From DATGFK01 sp040007395 (lineage in GTDB: Bacteria; Chloroflexota; Anaerolineae; Aggregatilineales; UBA2796), in assembly GCA_040007395.1 (NCBI GenBank), contig JBDTVG010000185.1, positions 5,770 to 69,769 of the forward strand: DNA of 64,000 bases, given 5' to 3'. Shown piece after piece: positions 43,909 to 53,206 of this stretch. The position numbers and the translations under genes were made by a program. Position 1 is the stretch's first letter, and every line of letters starts with the position of its first letter. The notes beneath the pieces are model-generated. The model was not told the origin of the DNA. It searched no databases and saw only the letters and a program-made list of their open reading frames with translations.

Positions 43909-44295
43909 TCAGGAGCGCATCATCCTGACTTTGCCAGCGATGAGCTGCTCAATGAGTTCGGGGAAAGTGCGCGTGTCAATCGGCTTGCTGATGAAATCGT
44001 TACAGCCGAACATCAACGCCAATCGTTTGGCACGGGCACTATTTTCTGCCGTAAAGGCCACAATCGGGATATGTCCCACATTCGACAAAGCGCGTAGCTG
44101 ATTGACCACGACCTTACCTTCCAGATCTGGTAAATCCATATCGCATAGAATCAAGTCAGCGTGGATTTCGCGAGCCATCTTGAGTCCCTCTAAACCATTA
44201 GGTGCATGTTCGACGGTATGCCCATGTGGTTCAAGGATTTTACTCACCATCCGTGCTGTGTCTTTGTTATCTTCGATTAGAAGTATGATAGCCAA
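43909..44295 (-). CDS. Single-domain response regulator
   Basis: A 128-residue receiver domain: acidic pair in LIEDNKDTA, phosphorylated Asp in LILCDMDLPDLEG, Thr in AFTAEN and Lys in FISKPID. No output domain, so it probably passes signals to a partner protein. It starts with TTG 44295 preceded by AGGAG at 8 nt spacing; there is no ATG in frame. The EEP gene on the other strand is convergent. Confidence 0.9.
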   Translation of the reverse strand: MAIILLIEDNKDTARMVSKILEPHGHTVEHAPNGLEGLKMAREIHADLILCDMDLPDLEGKVVVNQLRALSNVGHIPIVAFTAENSARAKRLALMFGCNDFISKPIDTRTFPELIEQLIAGKVRMMRS

Positions 44296-44580
44296 AGGAT
44301 GTACTCCTGCTCAGTTTTATGTGATAGAGATGTTCGCCCATGCTAACCATATTCTAAGTATAAATCAACTATAAGCAATCTCACATTACAATTCGGTTAC
44401 GGACACGATTGTAGCGTCTGTTTGTTAAATGGCGACTATTTCCATTCGGGCACCTATCGGCAAACAGTCCTAATTGACGCTATAATGCCTTGATATAGTG
44501 AAAACACCATTGAAGCAATTTAGCATAAAATAAAACAATAGTCGATAAAAGATATTTTTAAGTTAAAGGAAGTTACTGTA

Positions 44581-46332
44581 ATGTCGTACCATGACAAGCC
44601 TTGGCTAAAAAAATATGATCCTGACATCCCGCATACCCTCGAACCGTACCCTTGCCATCCACTGTACCAATTCTTGCGTAACACCGCCCAGAGTTCCCCC
44701 GATGCTGTAGCGACTGTGACTTCGGCACATCTTCCAGTAGTCGGGCGGCAAAAAGCGGAGGTCACGTACCGCGACCTTGATTCCCAGACTGACGCGCTGG
44801 CGACGGCCTTAGTCGATCTCGGTGTAAAAAAAGGGGATCGGGTTGCCATCGTCATGCCCAACTGTGTACAGTTTATCATCGCCTTCTATGCGATCCTCAA
44901 AGCGGGAGGCATTGTGTGTGCAACCAATCCAACCTATCCCGCTGGCAAGATGCAGAACCAGCTTAAAGACTGCGGCGCGACAATCGCCATTACGCTCAGT
45001 CTGTTCTACAACACGATTAAGCAGGTACAGAAGGATACCGATGTAAAACAGGTCGTTGTGACAAATATTAAAGAGTATCTGCCATCATTGGCAGCGAGTT
45101 TATTTACGCTGGCAAAAGAGAACAAAGATGGGCATCGCATTCAGCGCTTGCCCGAAGATCACGATTTTCAGGAATTGCTCAAACGCTATGCCGGACGCAC
45201 ACCGAACGTGGATGTGCAGCCCGCCGACCTCGCGATTTTCCAGTATACAGGCGGCACGACAGGCGGCCCCAAAGCGGCAATGGCAAGCCATCAAGCGTTG
45301 GTCTGTAACGTGCTGCAAAGCAAATCGTGGTTGGTCAAGGATGATAGGCAAGGCGTGATCTTGGCGGCGATCCCGCTGTTTCATGTTTTTGGTATGGTGG
45401 CGGTGATGAGCTATGCCGTTGCGACTGCCTCGCAACTGCTCATTGTCACCAATGCACGCGATACAACCGAAGTACTGGAAGTCATCGATACGTACAAGCC
45501 GACGCTCTTTGACGGTGTACCCGCCATGTATAACGCGATCAACAACCATCCCGGCGTGATTGCGGGTAAATATAAACTCGACTCTATCATAGTCTGTGTC
45601 AGCGGTTCTGCGCCACTACCACCTGGCACCAAACGTAAATTTGAGGAATTGAGCGGTTGTAAACTGGTGGAAGGCTATGGCATGAGCGAGATGCCGACTG
45701 CTACCCACATTAATCCGGTTTACGGCGAAAATCGTGGCGGCAGTATCGGGCTGCCATTGCCCGATATGGAAGCCCGTATTGTGAGTCTGGACGACGGCGA
45801 AACCGAACTTGCCGTTGGAGAGATTGGAGAGCTTGTCCTGTGGGGGCCGCAGATTATGGTTGGCTACCATGATTTGCCGACTGAAACTAACCACGCACTG
45901 CGCCCCGATGCCAACGGCAAGAAATGGCTATACACGGGCGATATTGCCCGTATGGACGAAGATGGCTACTTCTATATCGTGGATCGCAAGAAGGATATGG
46001 CGATCATCGGTGGCTTCAATGTCTACCCAAATATGGTGGAGAGAGTGTTATCGGAACACCCTGCCATCCATGAAGTGTCCGTAGCAGCCATTCCCCACCC
46101 GAATCCAGAGAAGGCCGGACAGGATTGCTTGAAAGCATGGGTTGTGCTCAAACCCGATCAGCAGGCGACAGAGCAGGAACTCATCGACTTTTCTGCCAAA
46201 CAGCTTGCCCGCTACGAAGTGCCGACCCGCATCGAATTTGTCGCTGCACTGCCCAAGTCCAGTGTGGGCAAGGTGCTGCGCCGTGAGCTGATTCAGATGG
46301 AAAAGGCTACCACCGAAAAAATAGCAGGATAA
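44581..46332 (+). CDS. fadD: Long-chain acyl-CoA ligase (AMP-forming)
   Basis: A 583-residue adenylate-forming enzyme. Motifs: YTGGTTGGPKAAM (AMP binding), YGMSEMPTATH, YTGDIARMDEDGYFYIVDRKKDMAIIGGFNVYP, with the C-terminal catalytic Lys in SSVGKVLRR. The family activates fatty acids with CoA. ATG 44581 has AAAGGAAG at good spacing. It stands alone, with a hairpin (46378) following. Confidence 0.93.
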   Translation: MSYHDKPWLKKYDPDIPHTLEPYPCHPLYQFLRNTAQSSPDAVATVTSAHLPVVGRQKAEVTYRDLDSQTDALATALVDLGVKKGDRVAIVMPNCVQFIIAFYAILKAGGIVCATNPTYPAGKMQNQLKDCGATIAITLSLFYNTIKQVQKDTDVKQVVVTNIKEYLPSLAASLFTLAKENKDGHRIQRLPEDHDFQELLKRYAGRTPNVDVQPADLAIFQYTGGTTGGPKAAMASHQALVCNVLQSKSWLVKDDRQGVILAAIPLFHVFGMVAVMSYAVATASQLLIVTNARDTTEVLEVIDTYKPTLFDGVPAMYNAINNHPGVIAGKYKLDSIIVCVSGSAPLPPGTKRKFEELSGCKLVEGYGMSEMPTATHINPVYGENRGGSIGLPLPDMEARIVSLDDGETELAVGEIGELVLWGPQIMVGYHDLPTETNHALRPDANGKKWLYTGDIARMDEDGYFYIVDRKKDMAIIGGFNVYPNMVERVLSEHPAIHEVSVAAIPHPNPEKAGQDCLKAWVVLKPDQQATEQELIDFSAKQLARYEVPTRIEFVAALPKSSVGKVLRRELIQMEKATTEKIAG

Positions 46333-46377
46333 TCGCCTCAAACCCTACCTAGCCGTTGGGACGACATTCTACCCTGC

Positions 46378-46399
46378 GAGAAACAAATAACTGTTTCTC
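46378..46399. terminator. Hairpin after the acyl-CoA ligase
   Basis: GAGAAACA and TGTTTCTC form a perfect 8-bp stem with a 6-nt loop, 46 nt after the acyl-CoA ligase stop. Only two T follow directly, so strength is uncertain. Confidence 0.4.
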
Positions 46400-46429
46400 A
46401 GCAATAGAAGATGGGGGGTTCTTGCAACC

Positions 46430-46454
46430 TGTAGGGACAACGCAAGCGTTGTCC
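46430..46454. repeat. Two-hairpin repeat family, single-hairpin copy
   Basis: TGTAGG followed by GGACAACGC-AA-GCGTTGTCC, a perfect 9-bp stem with a 2-nt loop. It is the only visible arm of a structure seen complete at 58096. The surrounding 363-nt intergenic stretch (46333-46695) has no gene that I can see. Confidence 0.6.
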
Positions 46455-46695
46455 GTCACCCTACTGAGCCTCTCCTGCGCCGCCCTGATTTGGATATATT
46501 TCCTCGGCGATTGGCATATCTTTTTCGGCAGATAATCCCTCAGTTTGATTATTTGTCGGTATAGTCAGGTAATGGGAATCGGTTAGAAACGCTTGGGAAA
46601 AACCTCATCTGAGTCAGTATAATTAATGTGTAGGCAAGTACGAAAAATGCCTAGCACAAAAATTAACGGTTCCCTTTAATGATTGAGGTAAGACC

Positions 46696-47532
46696 ATGCC
46701 ACCAAAAAATAAGATTGAGTATGTGCCGCCCGTAGACGAACGCGGGCGCAAAGCCGTGATCGATATTCGCGACCTGACCAAGATCTACAAGATGGGCGAT
46801 ATTGAAGTCGAGGCACTGGGCGGCGTAACGCTGGATGTCTTTGAAGGCGAGTTCATTAGCATCATGGGTCCATCGGGCAGCGGCAAGAGTACCATGCTGC
46901 AAATCCTTGGTGCGCTCGACCAGCCAACCAGCGGCGAATACTATCTGGATGGGGTAGACGTGGCAAAGCTCAAAGATGCTGAACTAGCCCGTGTTCGTAA
47001 TAAGAAGATCGGTTTTGTATTCCAGAGTTTTAACTTACTCAAGCGCACCACTGCTCTGCGACAAGTCGAACTCCCGCTGATCTATGCTGGAGCCGCCAAT
47101 CGCAGCAAACGAGCACGAGCCGCCTTAGAAGCGGTTGGGCTAGGCAATCGACTCAAGCATTTGCCCAGCGAACTATCAGGTGGGCAGCAGCAGCGGGTAG
47201 CGATTGCACGAGCGATTGTCAACAACCCGTCGATCATTCTGGCGGACGAACCAACGGGCAATCTTGACTCGCGCAGTGGGACGGAAGTGATGAAGATTTT
47301 CCAGCAGTTGAACCGCGAACAAGGCATTACGACGATTTTTGTCACCCACGACCCGTTTATCGCCCGCCACACGGATCGCGTAGTCATGCTGCGTGATGGC
47401 TTGATCGTTGCTAACAAAGTAGTGCCTAACCCAATTGAGGCCGGCACCGTTGATCGACCATCCGAAGCCGCCGAACTGGAATCGGTGTTCAAAGAAGTCT
47501 ATTTTGAGGGCGCGAAAGAGCAGTACAACTAA
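46696..47532 (+). CDS. Orphan ABC transporter ATPase (MacB/LolD-like)
   Basis: A 278-residue ATPase with Walker A GPSGSGKST, signature LSGGQQQRVAIARA, Walker B IILADEPTGNLD and the H-loop FVTHD. The type fits MacB/LolD export or lipoprotein systems. No permease with FtsX-like helices is nearby, so the partner lies elsewhere. An extra C-terminal 45-residue tail ending EGAKEQYN is unusual. ATG 46696 is preceded by GAGGTAAGACC. Confidence 0.88.
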   Translation: MPPKNKIEYVPPVDERGRKAVIDIRDLTKIYKMGDIEVEALGGVTLDVFEGEFISIMGPSGSGKSTMLQILGALDQPTSGEYYLDGVDVAKLKDAELARVRNKKIGFVFQSFNLLKRTTALRQVELPLIYAGAANRSKRARAALEAVGLGNRLKHLPSELSGGQQQRVAIARAIVNNPSIILADEPTGNLDSRSGTEVMKIFQQLNREQGITTIFVTHDPFIARHTDRVVMLRDGLIVANKVVPNPIEAGTVDRPSEAAELESVFKEVYFEGAKEQYN

Positions 47533-47545
47533 ACAGCCTCGTAGC

Positions 47546-47580
47546 TTTCACCTCGACTCCCCAACAGGATCGGGGTGAAA
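47546..47580. terminator. Stem-loop after the ABC ATPase
   Basis: TTTCACC and GGTGAAA flank an interior with CGA/TCG and TCC/GGA pairs, giving a 35-nt imperfect hairpin 14 nt after the stop. No T-run is visible behind it. Confidence 0.5.
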
Positions 47581-47734
47581 CCGCTTCTCCAGCATCTTGG
47601 ATGTACAAGTGCCTTGCTACAGTTTGTGGAGCAAATCGCGCTGCTTAGGCAAGTCATCTCAATTCACAATCAGCAAAAGTAGCCAATTTGTTCTATAATC
47701 TGCGGTTCATGCTGAGTGGAAAGGTTATTGGTAC

Positions 47735-48595
47735 GTGAAGGTGCAAAATCAAGCGGCACGGCTGGTTCCGCCGCTTAAATGGGCGGGTGGCAAGCGGTGG
47801 TTGCTGCCGCAATTGAAGAAATTATGGACATCCAACGAAGATCGTAGGCTCATTGAACTGTTTTGCGGTGGATTAGCTGCTACTCTGGGGCTTGTGCCGG
47901 AAAAGGCATTGCTGAATGACATCAATCCGCATCTGGTCAACTTCTATCGGCAACTCCAAAAGGGCTTGCCGATAACCATTTCGATGGAAAATAATGCAGA
48001 TGATTATTATTCACAGCGGACGCGCTTCAATGAAATGATCCGAGAGGGACAAAGCCAGAGTATAGAGGCCGCGCAGATCTTCTACTATCTCAACCGAACC
48101 TGCTACAATGGTCTGTGTCGATTTAACCACAGTGGTGAATTCAATGTGCCGTTTGGGAAATACAAAACCATCAACTACACGAGAGATTTTTCCAGCTATA
48201 AAGAGCCACTCTCGGCTTGGCAGTTCCAGCTTGGCAGTTTTGAGGATGTTATTTTAACCCCGCTGGATTTTGTCTATGCTGATCCGCCGTATGATGTGGA
48301 ATTTGTCAGTTACTCCAAAGAGGGCTTTAGCTGGGAACAGCAGGTGAAGCTTGCGGAGTGGCTCGTCGAGCATCCGGGGCCTGTTGTCCTGTCAAACCAA
48401 GCAACGGATCGAATCGTTGCTCTCTACAAGAAGCTAGGCTTTCAGCTTGTCTTTTTGATGTCGCCGCGTCGTATCAGTTGCACCGGAGACCGTACCCCTG
48501 CGCTCGAAGTCCTAGCAATTCGCGGCATGGACATCGATATTGAAGCGCTCCAAGGGGCAGCCCCAGATCGCGCCACCCCAATTCCATTTCTCTGA
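47735..48595 (+). CDS. Orphan Dam-type DNA adenine methyltransferase (D12 class)
   Basis: A 286-residue alpha-class N6-adenine methyltransferase. The SAM motif is PPLKWAGGKRW near residue 10, motif IV is ADPPYDVEF near 184, with YYLNRTCYNGLCRFN between. Family members often modify GATC. The target is not proven here. No nuclease stands beside it, so it is probably an orphan with a regulatory or repair role. The GTG start at 47735 has GGAAAGG 10 nt upstream. Its stop is followed by repeat fragment 48647. Confidence 0.88.
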   Translation: MKVQNQAARLVPPLKWAGGKRWLLPQLKKLWTSNEDRRLIELFCGGLAATLGLVPEKALLNDINPHLVNFYRQLQKGLPITISMENNADDYYSQRTRFNEMIREGQSQSIEAAQIFYYLNRTCYNGLCRFNHSGEFNVPFGKYKTINYTRDFSSYKEPLSAWQFQLGSFEDVILTPLDFVYADPPYDVEFVSYSKEGFSWEQQVKLAEWLVEHPGPVVLSNQATDRIVALYKKLGFQLVFLMSPRRISCTGDRTPALEVLAIRGMDIDIEALQGAAPDRATPIPFL

Positions 48596-48646
48596 AAGGT
48601 CACAATGGCACCCAATAGTTTCTATTTTGGCGTTAGGATCTTTTTT

Positions 48647-48675
48647 GGGTGAGGGCAACTTAGCGTAAAAATAAT
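48647..48675. repeat. End fragment of the 92-bp dispersed repeat
   Basis: GGGTGAGGGCAACTTAGCGTAAAAA matches the right flank of the copy at 50565-50656 (GGGTGAGGGCAACGTTGCATAAAAA), so the conserved unit reaches beyond the palindrome. Confidence 0.5.
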
Positions 48676-48706
48676 TCGTATATAAACCGAGTAGAGGGGT
48701 ATTGTG

Positions 48707-49123
48707 ATGAGCGATGAAGAAGATCTGCCGCCTATAGATGAGCCATCCGACGATTTCGCCAGTTTCGATCCAGCGGCATACCTTGAAAAGCGTCGCCAAC
48801 TCGAAGGCCGCAGACCGATCACGAATGACCTTAAGGCGGCTGAAGTTTCCTCGCGTGGCGGGACGACTCGGGGTCGTCGTTCGCGGCGTGGCAGCGAGCT
48901 GAGCGGCGAACTGGGCGGCGAGGAAATCCCAGTTGGGCTGATGGGAAGAATTCTCGGATCGCTCGGCGGGATTGAAAATGTTCGACTGTACAGTCAAATT
49001 TTGGGGGAAAGCGGCCCCTTGCTGCGGATCGTCTTGCCTATCGTGGGCTGCCTGCTGCTGATTATCTGTGTCGCGGTCTGTGGCGGCGGCTACTATCTGA
49101 TCACCACCTTGACCCACCGTTAA
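48707..49123 (+). CDS. Hypothetical single-pass membrane protein
   Basis: A 138-residue protein. The first 95 residues are acidic then basic and probably disordered; one strongly hydrophobic helix (about 108-132, rich in Cys/Val/Ile) ends the protein. No family is recognised. ATG 48707 has GAGGGG upstream. The C-terminal style resembles the small membrane protein at 59771. Confidence 0.6.
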   Translation: MSDEEDLPPIDEPSDDFASFDPAAYLEKRRQLEGRRPITNDLKAAEVSSRGGTTRGRRSRRGSELSGELGGEEIPVGLMGRILGSLGGIENVRLYSQILGESGPLLRIVLPIVGCLLLIICVAVCGGGYYLITTLTHR

Positions 49124-49212
49124 GCTATCCCGAATTTACAACGGTTGTTTCGGCAGCACCCCCGCCTTATGCTAAAATCCAGCTATGCGCCTGTACCCGA
49201 CGGAAAGTTGCC

Positions 49213-50559
49213 ATGATGCTTCTCACGAATGTAACCCTTGTGAACTGGACTCCCCGTCAGCTTGAAGCGGATCAAGCGGTGCTGGTACGCGATGGCGTGA
49301 TCGCGGACATCGGCGTAACTGCCGACCTGATCGCACAGTATCCCGACGCAGAACGTTACGATGCGCGTGGCAAACTACTGATGCCCGGTAACCTCTGTGC
49401 CCACACCCATTTTTATGGCGCGTTCTCGCGTGGGCTGGCGATCCCCGGTGCGGCGGCGCGAGACTTCCCAGAGATTCTCCGCAAGCTGTGGTGGCCTCTG
49501 GATAAAGCGTTGACGCTGGAAGACGTGCGTCTCAGCGCATTGGTATCGCTGGTCGATGCGGTCAAGCATGGCACGACGACGCTGATCGATCACCATGCCA
49601 GCCCGAACGCCATCGCGGGTAGTCTCGATTCGATTGCTGGGGCAGTCGAGCAGTCGGGGCTGCGGGCAGTGTTATGCTACGAAGTCTCGGATCGCGATGG
49701 GGTGGACAAGGCACAGGCGGGTATCGCGGAGAATGTGCGTTTTCTGCGCGCTAGCAAGGCGCATCCAACCATCGGCGCGACCTTTGGCCTACATGCCAGT
49801 TTGACGCTCTCTGAGGCGACCTTACAAGCGTGCGTCGAGGCCAATGCCGAGTTTGGCGGCGGCTTCCACATTCACATTGCCGAGCACGAAGCCGACCAAG
49901 AGGACAGCTTGGCGAAGTCGGGCTTGCGGGCGGTGCATCGTTTGGAATGGGCGGGTATTCTTGGCCCACGCACGATTGCTGCCCACGCCGTGCATGTCGA
50001 TCCGTGGGAACTGCATACTTTACGCGCTACTGGAACATGGGTCACGCACCAGCCGCGCTCGAATATGAATAACGCAGTCGGCGCGGCGGCCTTTGAGGCG
50101 ATGCTGCAAGGTGGGGTCAAGTTGTGTCTAGGCAACGATGGCTTCAGCAACAATATGTGGGCGGAGTGGAAAGCAGCCTACTTACTGCACAAAGTTGCCC
50201 ATCGCGATCCCCGATTGGCGGGCGGTGACGAAATTGTGCAAGTCGCCTGCGATCACAATGCACGGCTGGCTGAAACGTTCTTCCCCGGTCAGACGCTCGG
50301 CAAACTGGCGTTGGGCGCAGCCGCCGATCTGATTCTGGTAGAATATTACCCTTTCACGCCGTTAACGGCGGGTAATCTGGCGTGGCACATTCTGTTTGGG
50401 TTCGAGTCGTCGATGGTCACGGCAACGATTGTGGCGGGGCGTGTCCTGATGTGGGATCGCCAGTTGCGTACCCTTGACGAAGCCGCCATCGCTGCCGAAG
50501 CGCTCGCCCGCGTGCCAGCGGTCTGGGCGCGCTACGCTGAATATGCTACTTCCACTTGA
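49213..50559 (+). CDS. ssnA: SsnA-family putative aminohydrolase
   Basis: A 448-residue amidohydrolase-superfamily protein. Metal-site motifs are AHTHFYGAFSRG, GTTTLIDHHASPN and FHIHIAEHE, then HAVHVDP and the late NDGFSNN. The combination with LCYEVSDRDG is typical of SsnA, a protein associated with selenium-dependent Mo hydroxylases and with guanine deaminase-like enzymes. The Mo hydroxylase genes are 21 kb away. ATG 49213 has GGAAAG. Confidence 0.88.
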   Translation: MMLLTNVTLVNWTPRQLEADQAVLVRDGVIADIGVTADLIAQYPDAERYDARGKLLMPGNLCAHTHFYGAFSRGLAIPGAAARDFPEILRKLWWPLDKALTLEDVRLSALVSLVDAVKHGTTTLIDHHASPNAIAGSLDSIAGAVEQSGLRAVLCYEVSDRDGVDKAQAGIAENVRFLRASKAHPTIGATFGLHASLTLSEATLQACVEANAEFGGGFHIHIAEHEADQEDSLAKSGLRAVHRLEWAGILGPRTIAAHAVHVDPWELHTLRATGTWVTHQPRSNMNNAVGAAAFEAMLQGGVKLCLGNDGFSNNMWAEWKAAYLLHKVAHRDPRLAGGDEIVQVACDHNARLAETFFPGQTLGKLALGAAADLILVEYYPFTPLTAGNLAWHILFGFESSMVTATIVAGRVLMWDRQLRTLDEAAIAAEALARVPAVWARYAEYATST

Positions 50560-50564
50560 TGCAG

Positions 50565-50656
50565 CCCTCACCCCCGACCCCTCTCCCAAAGGAGAGGGGA
50601 GAAAATGCCATTGGATTGAAGTCCCTCTTCTTTGGGAGAGGGATTTAGGGTGAGGG
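50565..50656. repeat. 92-bp dispersed repeat, copy 2
   Basis: Same layout as 32037-32128. Left end CCCTCACCCCCGACCCCTCT and right end GAGAGGGATTTAGGGTGAGG are imperfect inverted repeats. It lies between the SsnA gene and the F420 reductase. Confidence 0.8.
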
Positions 50657-50741
50657 CAACGTTGCATAAAAACACCACCTGCGTAAGGTGAGACGGTTAC
50701 TATGAATATCATCATCCATTTCGATTTATAAGGAGTCTCTC

Positions 50742-51437
50742 TTGACCGACGAAAATCTCCCCATTCTGGTAACGATTGCCGTGTTAGGCGGCACTGGAAA
50801 AGAAGGGTCTGGACTGGCGAAACGCTGGGCGAACAGCGGCTACCGCGTCATTATCGGGTCGCGGGATGCCACCCGCGCCGAACAGAAAGCCGACGAACTG
50901 AACGCCGAAATGGGCGGAGCCTATTTGCAAGGCAAAGATAATCTGAGTGCCGCCACCGAAGCCGATCTGGTGGTGCTGTCGGTTCCCTACGATGCACACG
51001 CCTCGACTCTGGAAACGCTACGCGAGACGTTGCAAGGCAAAATTCTGGTGGATGTGACGGTCCCGCTGCTGCCGCCCAACGTCCGCACGGTGCATGTGCC
51101 AGAGGGCAAGTCGGCGTGTCTTGAGGCGCAAAAACTGCTTGGCCCAGGCGTAAAGGTCGTGGCGGCGTTCCAGAATGTGAGTGCGGTGCATCTCAAAGAT
51201 GCCCATGAACATGTCGAGTGCGACGTGTTGATCTGTGGCGACGATGATGCTGCCAAAGGGGAAGTTATCAAGTTGGCACAGGCGGCAGGCTTGCGCGGTC
51301 TGGATGCGGGGCCGCTGGAAAATTCCGTCGCTGTCGAAGCCATCACCCCGATGCTGCTGTGGCTCAACAAGCGTTATAAGGTCAAAAGCGCCGGAATCGT
51401 CATTACGGGCATTAATCTGGGTGCTGATCTGTCGTGA
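50742..51437 (+). CDS. F420-dependent NADP reductase-like protein
   Basis: A 231-residue NADP-binding protein of the npdG/fno family. The motif GGTGKEGSGLAKRWANSGY is the dinucleotide-binding loop, followed by IIGSRD. The family moves a hydride between F420H2 and NADP. The start is TTG 50742, with an ideal AAGGAG site 7 nt upstream. It overlaps the CofE gene by 4 nt. Confidence 0.88.
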   Translation: MTDENLPILVTIAVLGGTGKEGSGLAKRWANSGYRVIIGSRDATRAEQKADELNAEMGGAYLQGKDNLSAATEADLVVLSVPYDAHASTLETLRETLQGKILVDVTVPLLPPNVRTVHVPEGKSACLEAQKLLGPGVKVVAAFQNVSAVHLKDAHEHVECDVLICGDDDAAKGEVIKLAQAAGLRGLDAGPLENSVAVEAITPMLLWLNKRYKVKSAGIVITGINLGADLS

Positions 51438-52201
51438 ATGCCCCACAGCTTACCCTGACATCGCTGCCCGGTCTGCCGATGATCCAATCGGGTGATGATC
51501 TGGCCTATTTAATCGTAGACTGCCTGACCGCCGCGACCATGACTTTGCAAAACGGCGATGTGTTGGTCGTGACCTCGAAGATTGTCTCGAAAGCCGAAGG
51601 TCGCCGCCTCGATCTCCGCACGATTACGCCTTCCGCACAGGCCAACGAGATCGCGGCAAAGACGCTAAAAGATCCGCGACTCGTTGAAGTCGTGCTAGCA
51701 GAGTCGCGGGGCATTTCGCGGATGGCTCCCAACGTACTGATCACGCGACATCGACTGGGTTTTGTCTCCGCCAACGCCGGGATCGATCATTCCAATGTCG
51801 GGCTGGACGGCGAGGAGTGGATTCTGCTGCTGCCCATCGATCCTGATGCGTCAGCAGCACACTTGCGCGAAGCGTTATATGCGGCGACAGGCGCACAAGT
51901 CGGGATCATCATCAGCGATACACACGGACGACCTCACCGGATGGGCAACATCGGCGTGGCAGTGGGTGTTGCCGGACTGCCCGCGCTGGTCGATCTGCGC
52001 GGGAAGCCTGATCTGTTCGGACGAATCTTGCAAGGCACTGAGATTGGCCTCGCCGATGAGATCGCCGCCGCCGCCGATTTGCTGAGTGGTCAGGCCGCCG
52101 AAGGGCTACCAGTCACGCTGGTGCGGGGGCTGCGTCTGACTTCCACTGAAGGCCGCGCCAGCGATCTCAATCGACCCACTCACATGGATTTGTACGGATA
52201 A
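51434..52201 (+). CDS. cofE: F420-0:gamma-glutamyl ligase
   Basis: A 255-residue CofE protein that adds glutamate to coenzyme F420-0. Family segments: LQNGDVLVVTSKIVSKAEGR, FVSANAGIDHSNV, VGIIISDTHGRPHRMGNIGV and ADEIAAAADL. It is the one-domain form without the C-terminal flavin domain of FbiB. GTG 51434 overlaps the previous stop (GTGA), so the pair is translationally coupled. This supports F420 use by the organism. Confidence 0.92.
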   Translation: MNAPQLTLTSLPGLPMIQSGDDLAYLIVDCLTAATMTLQNGDVLVVTSKIVSKAEGRRLDLRTITPSAQANEIAAKTLKDPRLVEVVLAESRGISRMAPNVLITRHRLGFVSANAGIDHSNVGLDGEEWILLLPIDPDASAAHLREALYAATGAQVGIIISDTHGRPHRMGNIGVAVGVAGLPALVDLRGKPDLFGRILQGTEIGLADEIAAAADLLSGQAAEGLPVTLVRGLRLTSTEGRASDLNRPTHMDLYG

Positions 52202-52210
52202 TGTAACTAC

Positions 52211-53110
52211 TCAGCCCGTGATCAGGCGAATGCCTGTTACGTAAGGCCAAAAAATCGGAGTTGCACCATAACTAGTCAGGGGGAACCTTCCTGTTGAATT
52301 GCTAAAACTGATGCCACGAAAGATGCGCGTTTCGTCCATGAGACGCGCTTCAGAGATCAGCTTCGTTTCAGTTATTTCCCAATCCACTGAATTCAGGCCA
52401 GTTGTTCCATTTGTCAGGCACCATTGAAACGCATTTCCGATGGCATCCATCATGCCGTAAAGACTGGCACCTTGTGGATACTGGGTGACTGGGGTTGTGT
52501 GTCCAATTTGGCTTTTCTCAACATTACAGCGACTGGGATCCCAATCGTCTCCCCAAGGATACCGACGATCGTCGTCTCCCTGTGCTGCGCGCTGCCATTG
52601 GGCAGTGGTGGGCAGGGTTATTAGATAGCCCGCTTTAGCGGATAACCACTGGCAAAACAACATGGCTTCTTGCCAGCGCAGGTCAATGATAGGTTGCAAT
52701 GGCTGATTAAACTTGCCATTATCCCAGTGGTGTGATCGCTCAGGTGTTCGGCCTGTTTCTTTGACGTAAATCATGTACTGAGCGTTTGTGATTAGATACT
52801 TGGCAATATGAAACGATTCGATTTCCACGATAGTCGGATTCACACGAGAATTAGGCAGAAATTTCAATCGCACGGTGCCGCCTGGGATATAGATCCATTC
52901 AAATGGATCGGGCAAGATCACAGGCTTTTGGGGTCGCGAAAATTGGCTTGGGGATTGGTAATTAGTCAACGGAAGAAAGTGAGTTGGCAACAGGGTAAGC
53001 GGTAAGAATAGAAGGGAGGTAAAGCGAAACCCTGTAAAGCTTGAATCAATATGGTCAAGACTCGCTGACCGTTCCTGCGAGCCGTAGAAATGTAGCTTCT
53101 CACTTGGCAA
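52211..53110 (-). CDS. FGE/sulfatase-modifying-factor-like protein, degenerate
   Basis: A 299-residue frame whose last 230 residues match the FGE-sulfatase fold: EWIYIPGGTVRLKF, LPTTAQWQRAA, YPWGDDWDPSRCN, MMDAIGNAFQWC and RIFRGISF. The canonical RGGSW and GFR end motifs are altered (RGISF, GIR), and the catalytic Cys pair near the end is not present, so it should not make formylglycine. The first 60 residues (52990-53110) do not look coding; a TTG at 52969 is a possible real start. Function may be binding or a different oxidation. Confidence 0.65.
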   Translation of the reverse strand: MPSEKLHFYGSQERSASLDHIDSSFTGFRFTSLLFLPLTLLPTHFLPLTNYQSPSQFSRPQKPVILPDPFEWIYIPGGTVRLKFLPNSRVNPTIVEIESFHIAKYLITNAQYMIYVKETGRTPERSHHWDNGKFNQPLQPIIDLRWQEAMLFCQWLSAKAGYLITLPTTAQWQRAAQGDDDRRYPWGDDWDPSRCNVEKSQIGHTTPVTQYPQGASLYGMMDAIGNAFQWCLTNGTTGLNSVDWEITETKLISEARLMDETRIFRGISFSNSTGRFPLTSYGATPIFWPYVTGIRLITG

Positions 53111-53206
53111 AAAACGTTCGTACCGTCGCCGCTACGAAAGCCGCCAGACACTTTTTGCTGCACCTTCATCAGAGAATATCTCAACCCCGTTCCAGCAAGG
53201 TATAGA

